From positions 1,679,001 to 1,743,000 of the forward strand of contig CANXME010002409.1 of the NCBI GenBank assembly GCA_948144175.1: a DNA stretch of 64,000 nt, written 5' to 3'. A program made the position numbers and the translations under genes. This document shows, in pieces, positions 45,401 through 55,115 of the stretch (position 1 is the stretch's first letter; every line of letters starts with the position of its first letter). This DNA is from Closterium sp. NIES-65 (lineage: Eukaryota > Streptophyta > Zygnematophyceae > Desmidiales > Closteriaceae). Below the pieces are notes generated by a model. The model was not told the origin of the DNA. It saw nothing but the letters and a program-made list of their open reading frames with translations, and did not search any database.

Positions 45401-45721
45401 CATCCCCGGCATCAACCCCGGGGAGTTACCAACGGGGCGGCTCTCCCACCGTGCTCTCGCTTCCCGCGCCCAGCGCCTATCTTGGGGTGTCTCTCCTGGA
45501 TCTGACGCGACGGCCCGAGCTGGTTCCATCGCCGCGCGTCGCCTTTGTTCACGTTGGTGCGGGGTCCGGTACGCACCGGTGATCGGCGCTGACGAACTCT
45601 TTGACTCCGTCGATGACTCTCGTTCCAACGCCGCTGTCGCGGCGGCGCGCCAGCTAGGTTCCGCTGAAATATCTTCTCTTCGATAGCTCAACCCTGAGCG
45701 TAATCTAAACCTATCGTTCAT
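39485..45721 (-). CDS. Gag-protease-DNA methyltransferase-RT-RNase H-integrase polyprotein of gypsy C
   Basis: Uninterrupted frame of about 2078 codons from ATG 45721 (MNDRFRLRSGL), the first ATG after the LTR. Order by approximate residue: gag (to 370); two zinc knuckles (380-415; CHECGEAGHLKREC, CGNCGRKGHKEEAC); retropepsin (IIDTGAHHVLIG, near 547); C5 cytosine methyltransferase (733-1047): motif I ELYGGIGTG, motif II-like HVERDP, DVRDIT, motif IV GWECQGYSRAG with Cys 823, motif VI ENVDF (865), AHRPRRYWQN (about 903), and a C-terminal block AALGRAMDLNVMAWLV; RT (MCGDYRGLNKV, CYIDDVVVFS at 1338); RNase H (YTDWSSAGMGG, about 1487); integrase zinc region (about 1694-1736) and DDE core (SLDMAG 1764, LTDQGSEF 1824, GLTERF 1858). 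No chromodomain seen. The motif order is that of DNMT3-like enzymes. It would copy the element and could methylate its own DNA. Unusual: Glu, not Pro, precedes the motif IV cysteine. Confidence 0.95.
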   Translation of the reverse strand: MNDRFRLRSGLSYRREDISAEPSWRAAATAALERESSTESKSSSAPITGAYRTPHQREQRRRAAMEPARAVASDPGETPQDRRWAREARARWESRPVGNSPGLMPGMEADQMPVQATWLRRQTEGEFQSPTQREIIASRMAEPPSTAAAPDRSTDKRWQAGSLPKLEVAERFTGIPGVGPTLKNYLMQLETVQYCWERDGLDPAEFFRRMVVTLAGEAETFYRMTREEVLEELACGEIGNPTERFVELLKKEFLGQTKARVEEFREFRRGKDESLLAYYCRLRELAEDLESRDERLLVRKFVRGLDDDLRNVVRNTVYGIGADVTLKDVYGLAKRTEHAQRMLDLEDGEVRPKTKSSWAAAALTETPLTGLPRADARRCHECGEAGHLKRECPKLPVCGNCGRKGHKEEACYSRRRSEETPSKEELQAEIKRLQLRLEAKPKVEQKARAMLAYEEIKGEEEIEGEYLRASGFMAFPREREDLDLRIRGTQSSESRTSRVREPRGNVHEGSSTSELRRHPNERLVCQASVLIAEKGSLTVGGLPVGQAIIDTGAHHVLIGKSLARQLKLDLPGRLVARGILLMTAEGGEPKWMPRTVRPIEIVLRPGTDKECCIRVTCGVSESEDYDALVGMDLLYRVGATICTWQEKVLYRVHYSDAASSVGTLPVKFVKHEPREAYGARAADLGPVLDDWSWERYAEEYERRIERRRQGREPTSLKERVTRLWTLEGAVCIMELYGGIGTGLAAVLRAGCRVRKWIHVERDPVVRRMAQHHARQLLAEYPEQLAESALPAEYEEGVDDVRDITEETLEQWGQIDIIVAGWECQGYSRAGPGMGMADIRGASFRDLKRVLEMVQEKQGEVLYIRENVDFADDRREPVHRAFAEVEAAVGRGQAVDAAQLGSRAHRPRRYWQNGISEALLRHSLAQMQRPEPRLVSDILGPNRLPAPVTVPDHPSQYQCNVPGKPRQALPTLVSYVDAYGFVMEGDVPGPGMIYDVIGKQWEQPTAEERELAMGHLLGATAHPRVTEPQRRAALGRAMDLNVMAWLVETIRMHLKRKELQRGIEVSELYREEEETEERKRQLRAIEEQQEARILEGWACMAVEAGSTATDQGVRPPDGETETEKTSQERGPEDAWPIGSGMGAEPAQALQEVLKQHRKTFAYTLSELGQCTSHQMQVKLNTEMPIYVRKRRMSPGDLDTCREKCAELLAAGLIQVSDSDYAAATVVAARKDLTGEVSARRMCGDYRGLNKVTVADRYPMQSAEEIFDQLQGALVFSTLDLRQGFNQIPIKEEDRRKTAFHGPKGLYEWKFMPFGMKNAPALFQRVMDSVLRHVPAAACYIDDVVVFSASAEQHVKDVGDTLDAIQAAGLTCHPKKCSFGNSTVKYLGFKVQGGQLSIQQAKVEVLDRVPAPKDRSTLRAVLGFLNYYRKFVPNFSRTAAVLNRLLREDQVWKWGEEEQGAFKALLKAVKTGTVLTLPSKEDPFVLYTDWSSAGMGGILCQERDGQEMVVAFASRSCNPAEANYSSYEGEGLAAVWAITHFRVYLQGRPFVLVTDHQPLTWLMTNQALTGRNARWAMRLQEYEFTIRHRAGKALQHVDGLSRNPPPASPEACLVALAREIDGEGAKRKAQKGAEDVWEDEETLGWIQGKNSEAEPASERARARGLHYRWFRDQLQKNTKEGWKLVPRREEREEIIARVHRQLGHYGSLRTSQLIETGWWWAGMRGDIKEWVGSCELCSRNKAEMERGREELHSLPIRGLGFRWSLDMAGEMPLRRRGKRFILIMIEHGSKWVEVKALPSKSSARIAEAFEEQVLTRFGACGEVLTDQGSEFLGEFEKLLKASSITHRRTSRYHPQSDGLTERFVQTVKRGLRAYGEQFKKDWDLRLPWVVAGYRFSKQAALKDFSPYYLLLGREPILPIDALRVLTDVVSVSSEDAWVGLAEVRARYLREMLPAALESLHVAQLRDAQRYKRRREEQAGAKGAPLGVGEEVYVKQARQDMLDIGLSTERWKVKEVKESGVVVLVGDKGQEKRDHQTNVAKARPQRVTPCPTQPEQTREEPFTNGVHRRYLPERGLAPRRG

Positions 45722-45766
45722 CCTAGCTTGGAAACAGCGATCTGTCGCATTTCCTTGCTTGTATGT

Positions 45767-46135
45767 TGTAAGCACTTGGCTCGATGGCAACCCTCAGAGT
45801 CTCCCTAGCTCGGCTGACTGCAGGTGACTCTGAGTGGGCACTGGTACAAGGCTTGCTGGGATTGGCTCCTCCCTAGTAGGCTAATGCGAGTAGTAAGAAA
45901 CTCTTAGCTGATAGAGGAAACATACAAGCAAGCAAATGAACCAGACCTGTGTTGCTTGCCTAAGTATGTGCACTGGGTTACCGTTGCCTGCAACGGTTGG
46001 TTTTGTTTCGTCAATTCTCTGATTTGGCGCTATTCGCCCCTGCCTACTTCGCTTCAAAGCTACTCACTACAATATCCTGTCATGCATTTATATTGCTAGG
46101 TCCTGCTTTCTATTCTTCCGATTAAATGTATGACA
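45767..46135 (-). repeat. 5' LTR of gypsy C
   Basis: 369 bp, pair of 38911-39279. The open frame extends a little into it, but only with non-ATG codons. The sequence right after it (ACATACAAGC on the sense strand) is not the usual Met-tRNA primer site, so the primer tRNA is unknown. Confidence 0.95.
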
Positions 46136-46139
46136 TATA

Positions 46140-48693
46140 CGTCAGACAATGCCCATCGGGTTTTCTTAACTCCGAGGTGTCCGCTGTATTTACTGGCATG
46201 CACTTCTCGTAAGATGTCATTCCGCAGGTTCCCCACATGTGGTACAACAATTTATTTTCCATGCCACCAGAGCTCATGCTCCCACGAGAGATCCTTCGTA
46301 TTCTGTGGGTTCTGAAACCAAGAATCAATCTGATAGCCTGTGCGGATTCGTTTCAGAAAACCACTGAAGGTAATCTCACTGGCTCGGGCGACAGCGAGGA
46401 TGCCAAAGTAAGCTGCAAAGATGGCAGCATGTTCGGTGTCCTCTAGCCCGTTTGCTGCCCCTATCGGCTGTCTGCTGAGGGGATCAGCCATGTTCGTCGA
46501 GCCTGCCCGATATCGAATATCGTAGGTGAATCCGCTAAGGAGTTCAGCCCATCGGGCTTGGCGACGAGTGAGGGTGGCTTGGCTGGAAAAGTAGGTGTTT
46601 GGACAATGGTCAGTTGTGACAACAAAGTCCACACCTTCCAAGTAACATCGCCATGTTCGTAGCGCATGGACGACTGCCAACAGTTCTTGTTCGGTAGTCG
46701 TATAGCGCTGCTCTGCCGGGGAGAGCTTTCTACTCTCGTATGCCACAGGGCGTCCTTCTTGCAGGAGGACTGCGCCAATCCCTACTGTTGAGGCGTCTGT
46801 GACTACCTCGTAGGGTTTTGTTGGATCTGGTAATACCAGAACGGGAGCATTGGTCAACTTTTGTTTGACCGCTTCAAATGCCTTTTGGCATTGTCTGGTC
46901 CATTCCCACGCGGTACCCTTTCGAGTAAGTGCGGTCAATGGTGCAACAATGGTGGAATAATTCTCCAAGAAACGGCGAAAATAATTGGCTAAGCCCAGAA
47001 AGGACCTGACTTGACCCACGTCTTGTGGAACGGGCCAGTTCTCAACAGCCACCACTTTCTTGGGATCGACTTTCAATCCACTGTTCCCCACGAGATGTCC
47101 CAGATATTCTAGTTCGCGCTTATAGAAGTGACACTTCCATAAGCGAGCATAGAATTTGTGCTCTCGTAGTTTGTTTAACACCCATTTTAGGTGTTCTGTG
47201 TGCTCCTGTTCGGTCTTGGAATATACCAGTATATCGTCAAGGTAAACCAGGACGAACTAGCCGATTGCCTCACGAAAGACATCATTCATCGCCCTCTGAA
47301 AAGAGGCCGGTGCGTTAGTGAGACCGAAGCTCAGCACACGCCATTGAAAATGTCCAAACGGCGTGCGAAACGCTGTTTTGGGTACATCGTCGTTGGTGAT
47401 GCGCAACTGATGGTACCCCTGTGCGAGGTCCAATGCGCTAAACCATTAGGCACCCTGGAGGCGATCAAACAGATCCTCAATGCAAAGCAGCGGATATCTG
47501 TTTTTAATTGTGATCTTGTTTAAGGCGCGATAGTCGACGCACATGCGTAGGCCTCCGCCCTTCTTGTTAACAAACAAGATTGGTGCTCCGTATGGTAACG
47601 CGCTTGGTTCAATCCATCCCTTTTTCAGATAATCCTCGATTTGTTGCTTAGCCTCTTCGTACTCAGCTGGACTGAGGCGATACAGAGGTCTAAACGGTGG
47701 TGCCTTCCCAGGCTCCACTGGAATGGTATGACCCACAGCGCGGTCTGGGGGAAGTCCGTCAGGAATTGGTTCGAAAACCTCCTTGAATTCCTTCGCCAGA
47801 GGCTTCATCTGAGGAGGGAAATCCTCGATCTCAGGAGACGATTGTGTGGTTTCTTCTAGCTGTACCACAAAGAGTGTATCAGCTGATTTTGCATCTTGCC
47901 CAAATTGATTTGCAAGGGCGAACTGAACGTCGGGGCGATCGGAACGTGGGGCATCAACAATGTTTACATCCCCTAAAACATGCCACCGAACCACAACACC
48001 ATTCTTAGCAAAAGTTACTGTGTTGTGTTGAAAGTCAAGGATGACCTCATTGGCTCGAAGCCAGTCCATTCCGAGAACAAGATCTACGCCTGCCAATAAT
48101 GGAAGGACATAAACATTAATGGTCTCGTGATAGCCTTGAATTTCCATATTGATACGTGTCTGCCCTTTGCTTGGGATGACGCGATCGTCACCAAGACGAA
48201 TGGGGCAAGACGGCCCTTCAACGAGGACCCCACGACTTGTGGCTCTGTTTTCATCGAAGAGAGAAACAGTCGCGCCCGTATCAACAAGATTTTTTGCTTC
48301 ATCCCCGTCTATTCGACCCACCAGCAATAGGTTTTGCTGATGTTTTGGTCGAATGGGGCATGCAACGATGCGAGTTGGTGGGAGATAATAAGCCTTGACA
48401 TTGTGCTTTGCTCGACCATAGGATCGACTGTCAGGCCACCACATGTGATATCCCTTGTCCCACGCGGCAAGTAATGTCCATCCCTTAAGCAAGGGGAAGT
48501 GTTTGCCTTTGATGGTTCGAGTCACCAGACTGACCGAAGTCAATGGGTGCTCCTGGGTGCAACGACCCACCAGGTCCATTACGTTGCAGCAAATGACAGA
48601 GAACTTATCTCTGAGTGTTTCGATAGATAGTTGTGTAAGTGGGTGCAATCGAGGTAGGAAAACAGAATTTTCATTCAAAGAAGAAGCAAACAA
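46140..48693 (-). pseudogene. Gypsy B protease, RT and RNase H segment
   Basis: Sense order: retropepsin ([22 protein letters not shown]), RT ([30 protein letters not shown]), RNase H (TDASTVGIGAVLLQ, VVTTDHCPN) and the integrase zinc region (REVHASKYSGHLGVKKTRW). Stops: TAA at 47446, TAG at 47257 (just before the YLDD box, where relatives have a sense codon), TAA at 46252. Motifs are otherwise well preserved. The right part continues in the piece at 38701 once gypsy C is removed. Confidence 0.92.
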
Positions 48694-48800
48694 ACAAGAG
48701 ATTTTGCACTCAGCAAGTTTCTCTAGCTTTAATAGATCATCGTCACGAAGGACGGAAGCTTCATCACCTCGATCTACGTGTCCTGCTAGGTACCCACAAC

Positions 48801-50240
48801 CTAGTTGGACTTGGGAAAATCTTGACGCGAGCCTGAAGGTCCATCTCCCTTCTTGTTCGCCTGCTGCGGCTTGCCAGAATCCTCAGACCTTTTCAGCGTA
48901 CGGCACTGCCCCCTGGTATGGCCAAACTTCTTGCAGTAGGTGCAGAAAGGAATTCCGTTCCTCTGCTGGCCACCCTTGTGAAAAGGCTTCTTAGGCTGTG
49001 GCCCATTCTGCTGGCTCTGCGGCTGGAATGGCCTCTTCTTCCAAGGGCCTTTCCCATTGGAAGGCTGGGCCGCATTGGTCTGGCCACTAGGGCCTTCACC
49101 CCCGTTCTGCAAGTGACCCTTGGCGGCATTAAGGCAGGTGCGGACGCTCACGTCAAGATCAATGACAGCTGTCTTGAGCTCCTTGTACGTAGTGTACTAT
49201 TTCCTGCCCAGCACGAGCCTCTCGCGAAGCCACTGGGGTAAGCCTTCATAGAACGACGACATTGCCTCGTTCTCAGTGAGAGCGACTATCAGGAGTAACA
49301 GGGTCCGTTCGAACTCGTTGGCATACTCCTGCACAGTGCGAGTTCCACACTGCATGCTCTTGATGCGGCTGCGCACCTCCAGGTCAGTCTTTTGCACATG
49401 GAAAGCGTCTTTCATCGCACTGCAAAAATCTGACCATCCGAAGGTGGCCGACGTTGCTCCAGCGAGCTTCATAGTGCTGTAGATTGTGTTGCGCGCAGTC
49501 TCATCGAGAGCACCAGTAGCAGCAATAACGCGTGCATCAGGGCGCACGTTGTGGACGGAAAGCATTTCCTCCACGTGATGAAGCCAGGATTCCACGTTCG
49601 TCTTGCCATGAATGAAATTCGGCAAGCCAGTGGGGAGCGACCCAAATGCGGGTGCGTCTGGCGACATCGGCTGCTCTGTTGGAGCTCCGGCAGAGGTAGA
49701 GGGTTGGCCATTGTTAGGAGGGGGGCGATATATCGGCCTCCTCCTGAGCTCCCTATACTGAGCTTCCAGCGTCGTGCAAGTCGATTCAAGACTGATGCAC
49801 GTAGCACTTAGCTGCTGCAGGGTGTCCTCAAGGCTCTTGATCTGGTTGTTCTTGAGGCCAAGAGACCTCTTAAACTGACGAGCCTCGGCAGTGACTTTGG
49901 TAAGCTGAGACTGGATGGTTTCGATTGAAACTTTCTGTTCAGCAACTTGAGCCTCAAGCTCATTGACCCTGCGTTTCTGCTGCAGCAAGGAAGATGCTTG
50001 TTCGGCCACCGTGGTTTGAAGTTTTTCAAACTCCTCAGGGAAATTATCATCGGTGCCAACATCATCAAGCCCTTCCTGTTCTCCATTCTCTTCCTGGTTT
50101 CCCAGGGCTTCTTCCTCTTCCTCAGGAAGGTCCCCTATGACGTCCTCAGCATTAAAGTCAAGGTCTGGAAAGTCTTCCAGTTCATCAACTGAAGTCATAG
50201 GGACATCCTCCTTTGGTGGTTCCTTATGAGGAGTAGCCAT
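48801..50240 (-). pseudogene. Gypsy B gag
   Basis: Starts at ATG 50240 (MATPHKEPPKEDVP). An acidic N-terminus (about residues 10-75) is followed by a long coiled coil (about 80-165), a Pro-rich linker, a retrotransposon gag core (NFIHGKTNVESWLHHVEEML ... EYANEFERTLL) and, after a TAG at 49197, a single CCHC zinc knuckle (CTYCKKFGHTRGQC). The frame ends in TAG near 48800, and pol resumes in another frame. Gag packages the element RNA in virus-like particles. With near-identical LTRs, the single stop could be recent. Confidence 0.9.
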
Positions 50241-50749
50241 AGAGGGGTTGTTAAGATGGAGCTTAAGAAGAGTGGTTCTTCTTTGTTAAGAAATATGATC
50301 TTAGTAAGGGTCCTCTATCACTCAAGGTGATAGGCAAGAGATTCTGAAAGTTTCCAGAAATCTTTTATATAGATCAATATTCTCACAAAGAGAAAGGTAC
50401 AGAGAAAAAGTTGTTAATAAGTCTTCTATTCCAATAAGGAAATAGAGAGAGTTCCCCAAATTGCTCAAAGAGCAAATTTAGAGGAATCTTTTAACAAATC
50501 TCTTAGATCTGTAACACTCTGCTATTATAAAAATAGCAATGAGTCTTCCACCAAGAAAGGTGGGCAGAGAAATAAATTCTCTTAAAGCTCAAAGAGCTTT
50601 TATAGATTGGAAATCCTTGAAGAAGACTTCTTGATCTTGGGAGTTTCTCAACTCTTCTTAAAGAAAGAGCTTGAGACTATTCTAGATCTAAGATCTAGAA
50701 ACTCCTAAAAAAAATCTAGTTAGCCACACAGGGCCAAGGATAACCAAAG
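50241..50749 (-). other. Leader of gypsy B
   Basis: About 510 bp of AT-rich sequence between gag and the primer-binding site, without open frames. It contains repeated AAGAG/CTCTT-type purine runs. This contrasts with the GC-rich leaders of the copia elements. Confidence 0.6.
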
Positions 50750-50763
50750 CTCTGAATACCAAA
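50750..50763 (-). other. Primer-binding site of gypsy B
   Basis: The sense strand reads TTTGGTATTCAGAG just after the 5' LTR, similar to the initiator-Met tRNA site. Confidence 0.75.
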
Positions 50764-51456
50764 TGTAACACGGGCTTATATGAAAACGCCCTTAAAAAAC
50801 ACAATAAAGACCCGGGCTTATAAAAGAATGCCCACAAAAGGGTCAATATTAGGCTTATAAAACGCCAAGAACACACACACATAACAGGGACTAGTCCTAA
50901 TAGTAGCCTGAAGTCTTGGAGGCTTGGTAGGTGAAACCTTGGAAGAGAAAATGTAGTTTCACCAAGAAGATAGTAGATGCTTGGAGCACTTGTGAGGGAA
51001 AAGTCTTGGACTTAGAAGTAAAATCCCATTTCCATTTGGTTAATTGGAAGTTGGGAGTTGAGAATGAGCTTGGTGAGCTCAATCCCCCCCTAGACCTCCT
51101 TGGGGAGCTCCACTTCCTCCATGGCAACAAGGGCAAGGAGCTCCTTGGGGTGAGCTTGCTTAGGTGGCACAATGGTTGGATTAGCAACCAATGAGAGCAA
51201 TAGAATTGTGATAAGAATGGTTATGTTACATGTTGTAACTTGTAACAACAATGTTCAATTGTCATTGGTTGGAATTCCAACCAATGTGGGGTTGGGTTGG
51301 ATTCCAACCATGCTTGTCTTTTAGTGGGTGGTTGTCCACAATTGTGGACCAATCACCACTCATCTCCTCCATCCTCTTCTTCCCGTAAGTCGATACCTTG
51401 CTTAGGTAGTGCTTTAGCTAGGAAACGCTCGTAGGGTAGGAGGGCGATGCGTTACA
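50764..51456 (-). repeat. 5' LTR of gypsy B
   Basis: 693 bp without MITE; keeps the empty TTA target site. About three differences from the left LTR. Confidence 0.96.
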
Positions 51457-51857
51457 TGTACAAACTATGTTCTATCGTGTTATTCGCCTTGTGTGCAGGG
51501 AAGCGCTAGCGGTCAAAGACGCTGCCCTTGCATGTCCAGACTTGGACATGGTCGACAAGGTCATCCGGACCTTGGCCACCTTGCTGTCCAACTCCAGCAA
51601 CTCGAGCCAGCGTTTTAAATACCTGCACACAGGACAAATCGCGAAGTTGAAGGAATCCACTCCGTCATATGGCTGTCATGCGGCGAGGCTGTGCGTCGCT
51701 TGTGCAAGGTGATAGGCACCTCCATCGTGCTGCTGTATGAGAACAAACACAAGTTGTACGAGACAATCATCTCGTAAAATTTCAGTTCTGTTTATTTTTC
51801 CTAGCAGACGTTCTTCGCATCATGAACGAGCTCAACCTCAAGTTCCAGAAAAGAGAG

Positions 51858-52488
51858 GTGAGCCTGTAATTGTTTTAACCATGTCTTCTTGCTGTTGTCT
51901 CTATAAATCAGCGTAGGTCGCTGACATGTATCACGAACCGTGTGTTTTCTTACTGCAGTGATTTATGTAGGAATAGTGGAATACGAAATGTCATAGCTAG
52001 CCATCTACTCAAGGGGGTACATTCCCCTTAGGGATAACATAGATTAGGAAAACCAATCGTGCGGTTCGGTAACAAAACTGTATGAATGTTTCACGCGCTT
52101 GCACTTCGAATTCTTCATGCTTTCAACTGTCTTCGATAACTAATTGTGTCGCTCGGCCTTTGTCCTCACTGTTGTCATCTTGACGTTAAGGGTTCGTTAA
52201 TATAGGAATGTTTTTCAACAATTCCAATCGTAACAAGGTTGAAAGTCTCCAGGTCTCCTACCTCATGCCCAACGGTTCTGTTATTGCGTATGGCAATCTT
52301 CCAGGCTAGTGTCAACACATTTTCATCAGGCTAATGCTACACCCCCGCGAACAATCATCTTATAAAAAGTGTCTCAAATCTTTGATACGCCTATTTCCAA
52401 CATGTGGTAGCATCTGTAACAAACGTGGACTGTCGATGTACGATGTATAAGTCAATTGTAATATGTTAGTGATTGTTTACGTTATATT
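51858..52488 (+). other. Region downstream of the hAT-like exons
   Basis: About 630 bp, AT-richer, with short frames only. The last recognisable exon ends at a GTGAGC donor at 51857; any later exons could not be identified. Further decay of the hAT-like gene is likely. Confidence 0.45.
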
Positions 52489-52513
52489 GTTGTTGTTGGG
52501 AATATAAACGCAT

Positions 52514-52630
52514 TGTCAGGATGAGAACTACAGCGGAATGCGTTGTGTTGACAGGATTGGGGTACATCACCTAACCCTAACTAGTTGTACCCCATATAGC
52601 CCAACCCACTACAGGCTATAATATTTGACA
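52514..52630 (-). repeat. 3' LTR of copia-4
   Basis: 117 bp, TGTCAGGATG...TATTTGACA; no difference seen from 59502-59618. Confidence 0.97.
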
Positions 52631-52850
52631 CACCCCCATAGCCTAAGTGGGGAAGGCCAATCAACAACAAGCAACCTACGGTCACAAGACCAGTCAAAAA
52701 CAAGAGAAAGAAAACAAAGCTCAGGGTGGATCACAACGTCACCACCTAATCTGAGCACAAGCAAAGGGCCACAAGGCCAGTCCAAAAGTGTGCAAACAAA
52801 TATATATATAAGGTACAAGCAAGCAACAGACAAAGAGCACCCTACAGCAG

Positions 52851-55071
52851 TCAACTAGACCCAGTCTCAACGAGGCCTAATTCCAGACAAAACCGACGGT
52901 GGTCACAAGGCTGGAGGGCCTTGGTGAAGATGTCTGCAGTGTTGGCCTCGGAGGCCACAAAGTCCAGACGAGCCTGTCCGCGTCTCTGCAACTCTCGAAG
53001 GAGGAAGTACCTGACGTCGATGTGCTTCACTCGGCTCTCCAGTCGAGGCTCACGACACAGGAGAATCATCGCCCTGTTGTCAGCAAACAGGGTCGGTGCA
53101 GAGCTCGGCCGCTCACCAAGGTCAGTGAGCAAAAAGGTCAACCAGCGTAGCTCCTGAGCAGCAAGGGCCCCAGCGTAGATCTCGGCCTCTGCGGTAGAAG
53201 TCGCAACAGAGGAGGACCGAGTAGACCTCCACGAAACAGCTCCAGAACCCAGGCTGAAACAGTAACCCTGCGTAGACCTCGGAGTCTCAACGTCGTCAGC
53301 GTAGGAAGAGTCACAGTGACCGGTGAGTACAACTGGCTGTGTCCCTCCAAGTACAAGCCCCATGCCTGATGTCGCGCCAAGGTACTTCGCCACCCTCTTA
53401 GCCGCCGCCCAGTGAACAGGACGGTGTCTCCCAGTCGCAACAAAGCGAGACAGGATGCTAAGGGGGAAGGCGAGGTCCGGGCGAGTGCACGTCATCAGGT
53501 ACATGAGGCAGCCCACCAACTCTGCGTAGGGACCACTGGGCTCGAACGGCTCGTCAGGAAAAGGCCCAGTGAGTCTGTGGTCTACAGCAAGAGGAGTGGG
53601 GGCAGGAGAAGAGTCCTGAAGCCCGAACCGCTGAAGAACCTGCTGCACCATGTGTGACTGAGTGAGAGTGATGGTGCGAGCGGCTCTGTCCCTGGAGATC
53701 TGCAGGCCAAGGTAGCGGCGCAGTTCCCCAAGGTCAGTGCAGGTGTGTCTCTTCTGCAGTTCGGACTTCACCTCCGCCAGTGCAGCTGTGTCGGCCGTGG
53801 CAAAAACCAAGTCGTCAACGTAGACTAGGACGAAGAAAGGTGTACGGCCACGACGAACAAACAGCGACGGGTCGGCGGAAGACGGCTCAAACCCGAGGTC
53901 GGAGAGAGTAGAGCGGAGAGTGTCGTGCCACTCACGGGGTGCCTGGCGGAGACCGTAGACCGGTCGTCTGAGGCTCCATTGGGTCCCAGGCGGGAAAGTG
54001 CCAGTGAAGCCCGGAGGACGACGCAGCCAGATCTCCTCGTGTAAGCAGCCCTGGAGGAAGGCAATGGAGAAGTCAAGAGAGTGTAGCTCGTAGTCTCTCT
54101 GCGCTGCTACGTGCAGTAACACCCGAAGAGTGGTCATCTTCGGGGTGGGCGCGAAGGTCTGAAAGAAGTCAACCCCCTCGCGCTGACTGAACCCTCTAGC
54201 CACGTAGCGTGCCTTGAAGACTGGGGGAGATCCCGGCGGCCGCTTCACCTTGAAGATCCACATGCCGTCAACAATGTTCGCCCCTGGGGGGGGAACCTCG
54301 TCAACGTAAGTGCCTGTGGACATGTAGGAGGCCATCTCTGCGTCCATGGCAGCTCTCCACTGAGAGGCCCAAGGCCCTGACACTGCCTCAGCGTAAGTGC
54401 GAGGAGTAGGTATGTCAGGAGCGTCGGGGTCTCCCTCAGGAGTGAGCAGCATGGCACAGAGATGAGGCGAAGCAGCTGCCAAGAACTCTAGCTCAAACTG
54501 TCTGTCCTCTAGGACGTCACAGCCAAGGGCACACACACCCCCGGCGGACAGAGGACGGACAGGAGGAGCTGCCACAACTCGAGTGGCGTAGTCAGGGCGA
54601 GGCGTAGCAGTAAAGTCAGTGACAACGGCAGTGAGGACCGCGACGGAGGAAGGAGAGGCACGAGGGTCTGTAACAAGAGAGGCGAGAACACGAGAGAGAG
54701 TGGGGCGGTACGTGCGGTAGTAGTCAGTGACCGGAGTGGACAGGGAGGCAATGAGGGAAGACTCAGGAGGACGAGGAAGGACAGACGGAGGAGAACGAGG
54801 AGGACGAGGACGAAACAACACAGTACGGAGGTCAGTGACAGGGGACGAGGGACGAGCACGAGGAGGGCGAGAGGCCCAAGTGTGGGCGAGAGGAGGGGGG
54901 GACGGAGGAGACTGAGAACGAGGGAAGACAGCCGGAGTGGAGTCCGGAGGAGGAAACGTGGGACCGAACACAGGAGGAGAGGAGGGGAGACCAAGGGCCC
55001 GAAGGCCAGAAACAGGGGCCGGAGGCTACTCCGGCAGCTGCGGCGGCTGCTGCTGCTGTGGCTGTGGCTGC

Positions 55072-55115
<44 letters not shown>

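Larger units (their letters stand above)
38706..46135 (-). mobile_element. Ty3/gypsy element C, encoding a DNA methyltransferase
   Basis: 369-bp LTRs (38911-39279 and 45767-46135) with about three differences. The 4-bp duplication TATA flanks 38706-46135 (38702-38705 and 46136-46139), and removing the element restores the gypsy B frame. The left border is unusual: a 204-bp purine-rich (sense strand) segment that normally lies inside the element (39282-39485) is also present outside the 3' LTR (38706-38909), within the target duplication. The central frame is fully open. It appears to be a recent and possibly active autonomous element. Confidence 0.95.
36518..51456 (-). mobile_element. Ty3/gypsy element B, with gypsy C and a MITE nested inside
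   Basis: LTRs at 36518-37400 (883 bp including MITE-2) and 50764-51456 (693 bp), with a perfect 5-bp duplication TGTAC outside (36513-36517 and 51457-51461). Only about three differences were seen between LTRs outside the MITE, so the insertion is recent. Primer-binding site 50750-50763 (TTTGGTATTCAGAG on the sense strand); polypurine tract 37401-37414. Gag, protease, RT, RNase H, integrase and chromodomain are present, but at least four stops occur. It sits in an intron of the hAT-like gene in antisense orientation. Confidence 0.96.
35066..51857 (+). pseudogene. hAT-transposase-derived (ZNF862-like) gene, disrupted
   Basis: Recognisable parts: a zinc-finger start (CAIC then HCTVHKDAV, about 35625-35745), a spacer (RRVIRLLRTTEFICKVDAPI, to a GTGAGTG donor near 35976), the catalytic-core start (FLGISCDESTD, about 36155-36190), MSTDGASVMIG and HSITHRCARAV (to 36493), then beyond the intron EALAVKDAALACPD (from 51499) and LHSV.WLS.GEAVRRLCKV-like sequence, then MNELNLKFQKRE with a GTGAGC donor at 51857. 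This is the domain order of hAT-like transposases and host ZNF862-type proteins. Defects: a TAG after the first conserved block (near 35583), a 1-bp insertion near 36212, and frame changes in the N-terminus (ATG 35066). The intron 36494-51498 contains all of gypsy B. It may be a decayed transposon rather than a host gene. Confidence 0.7.
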
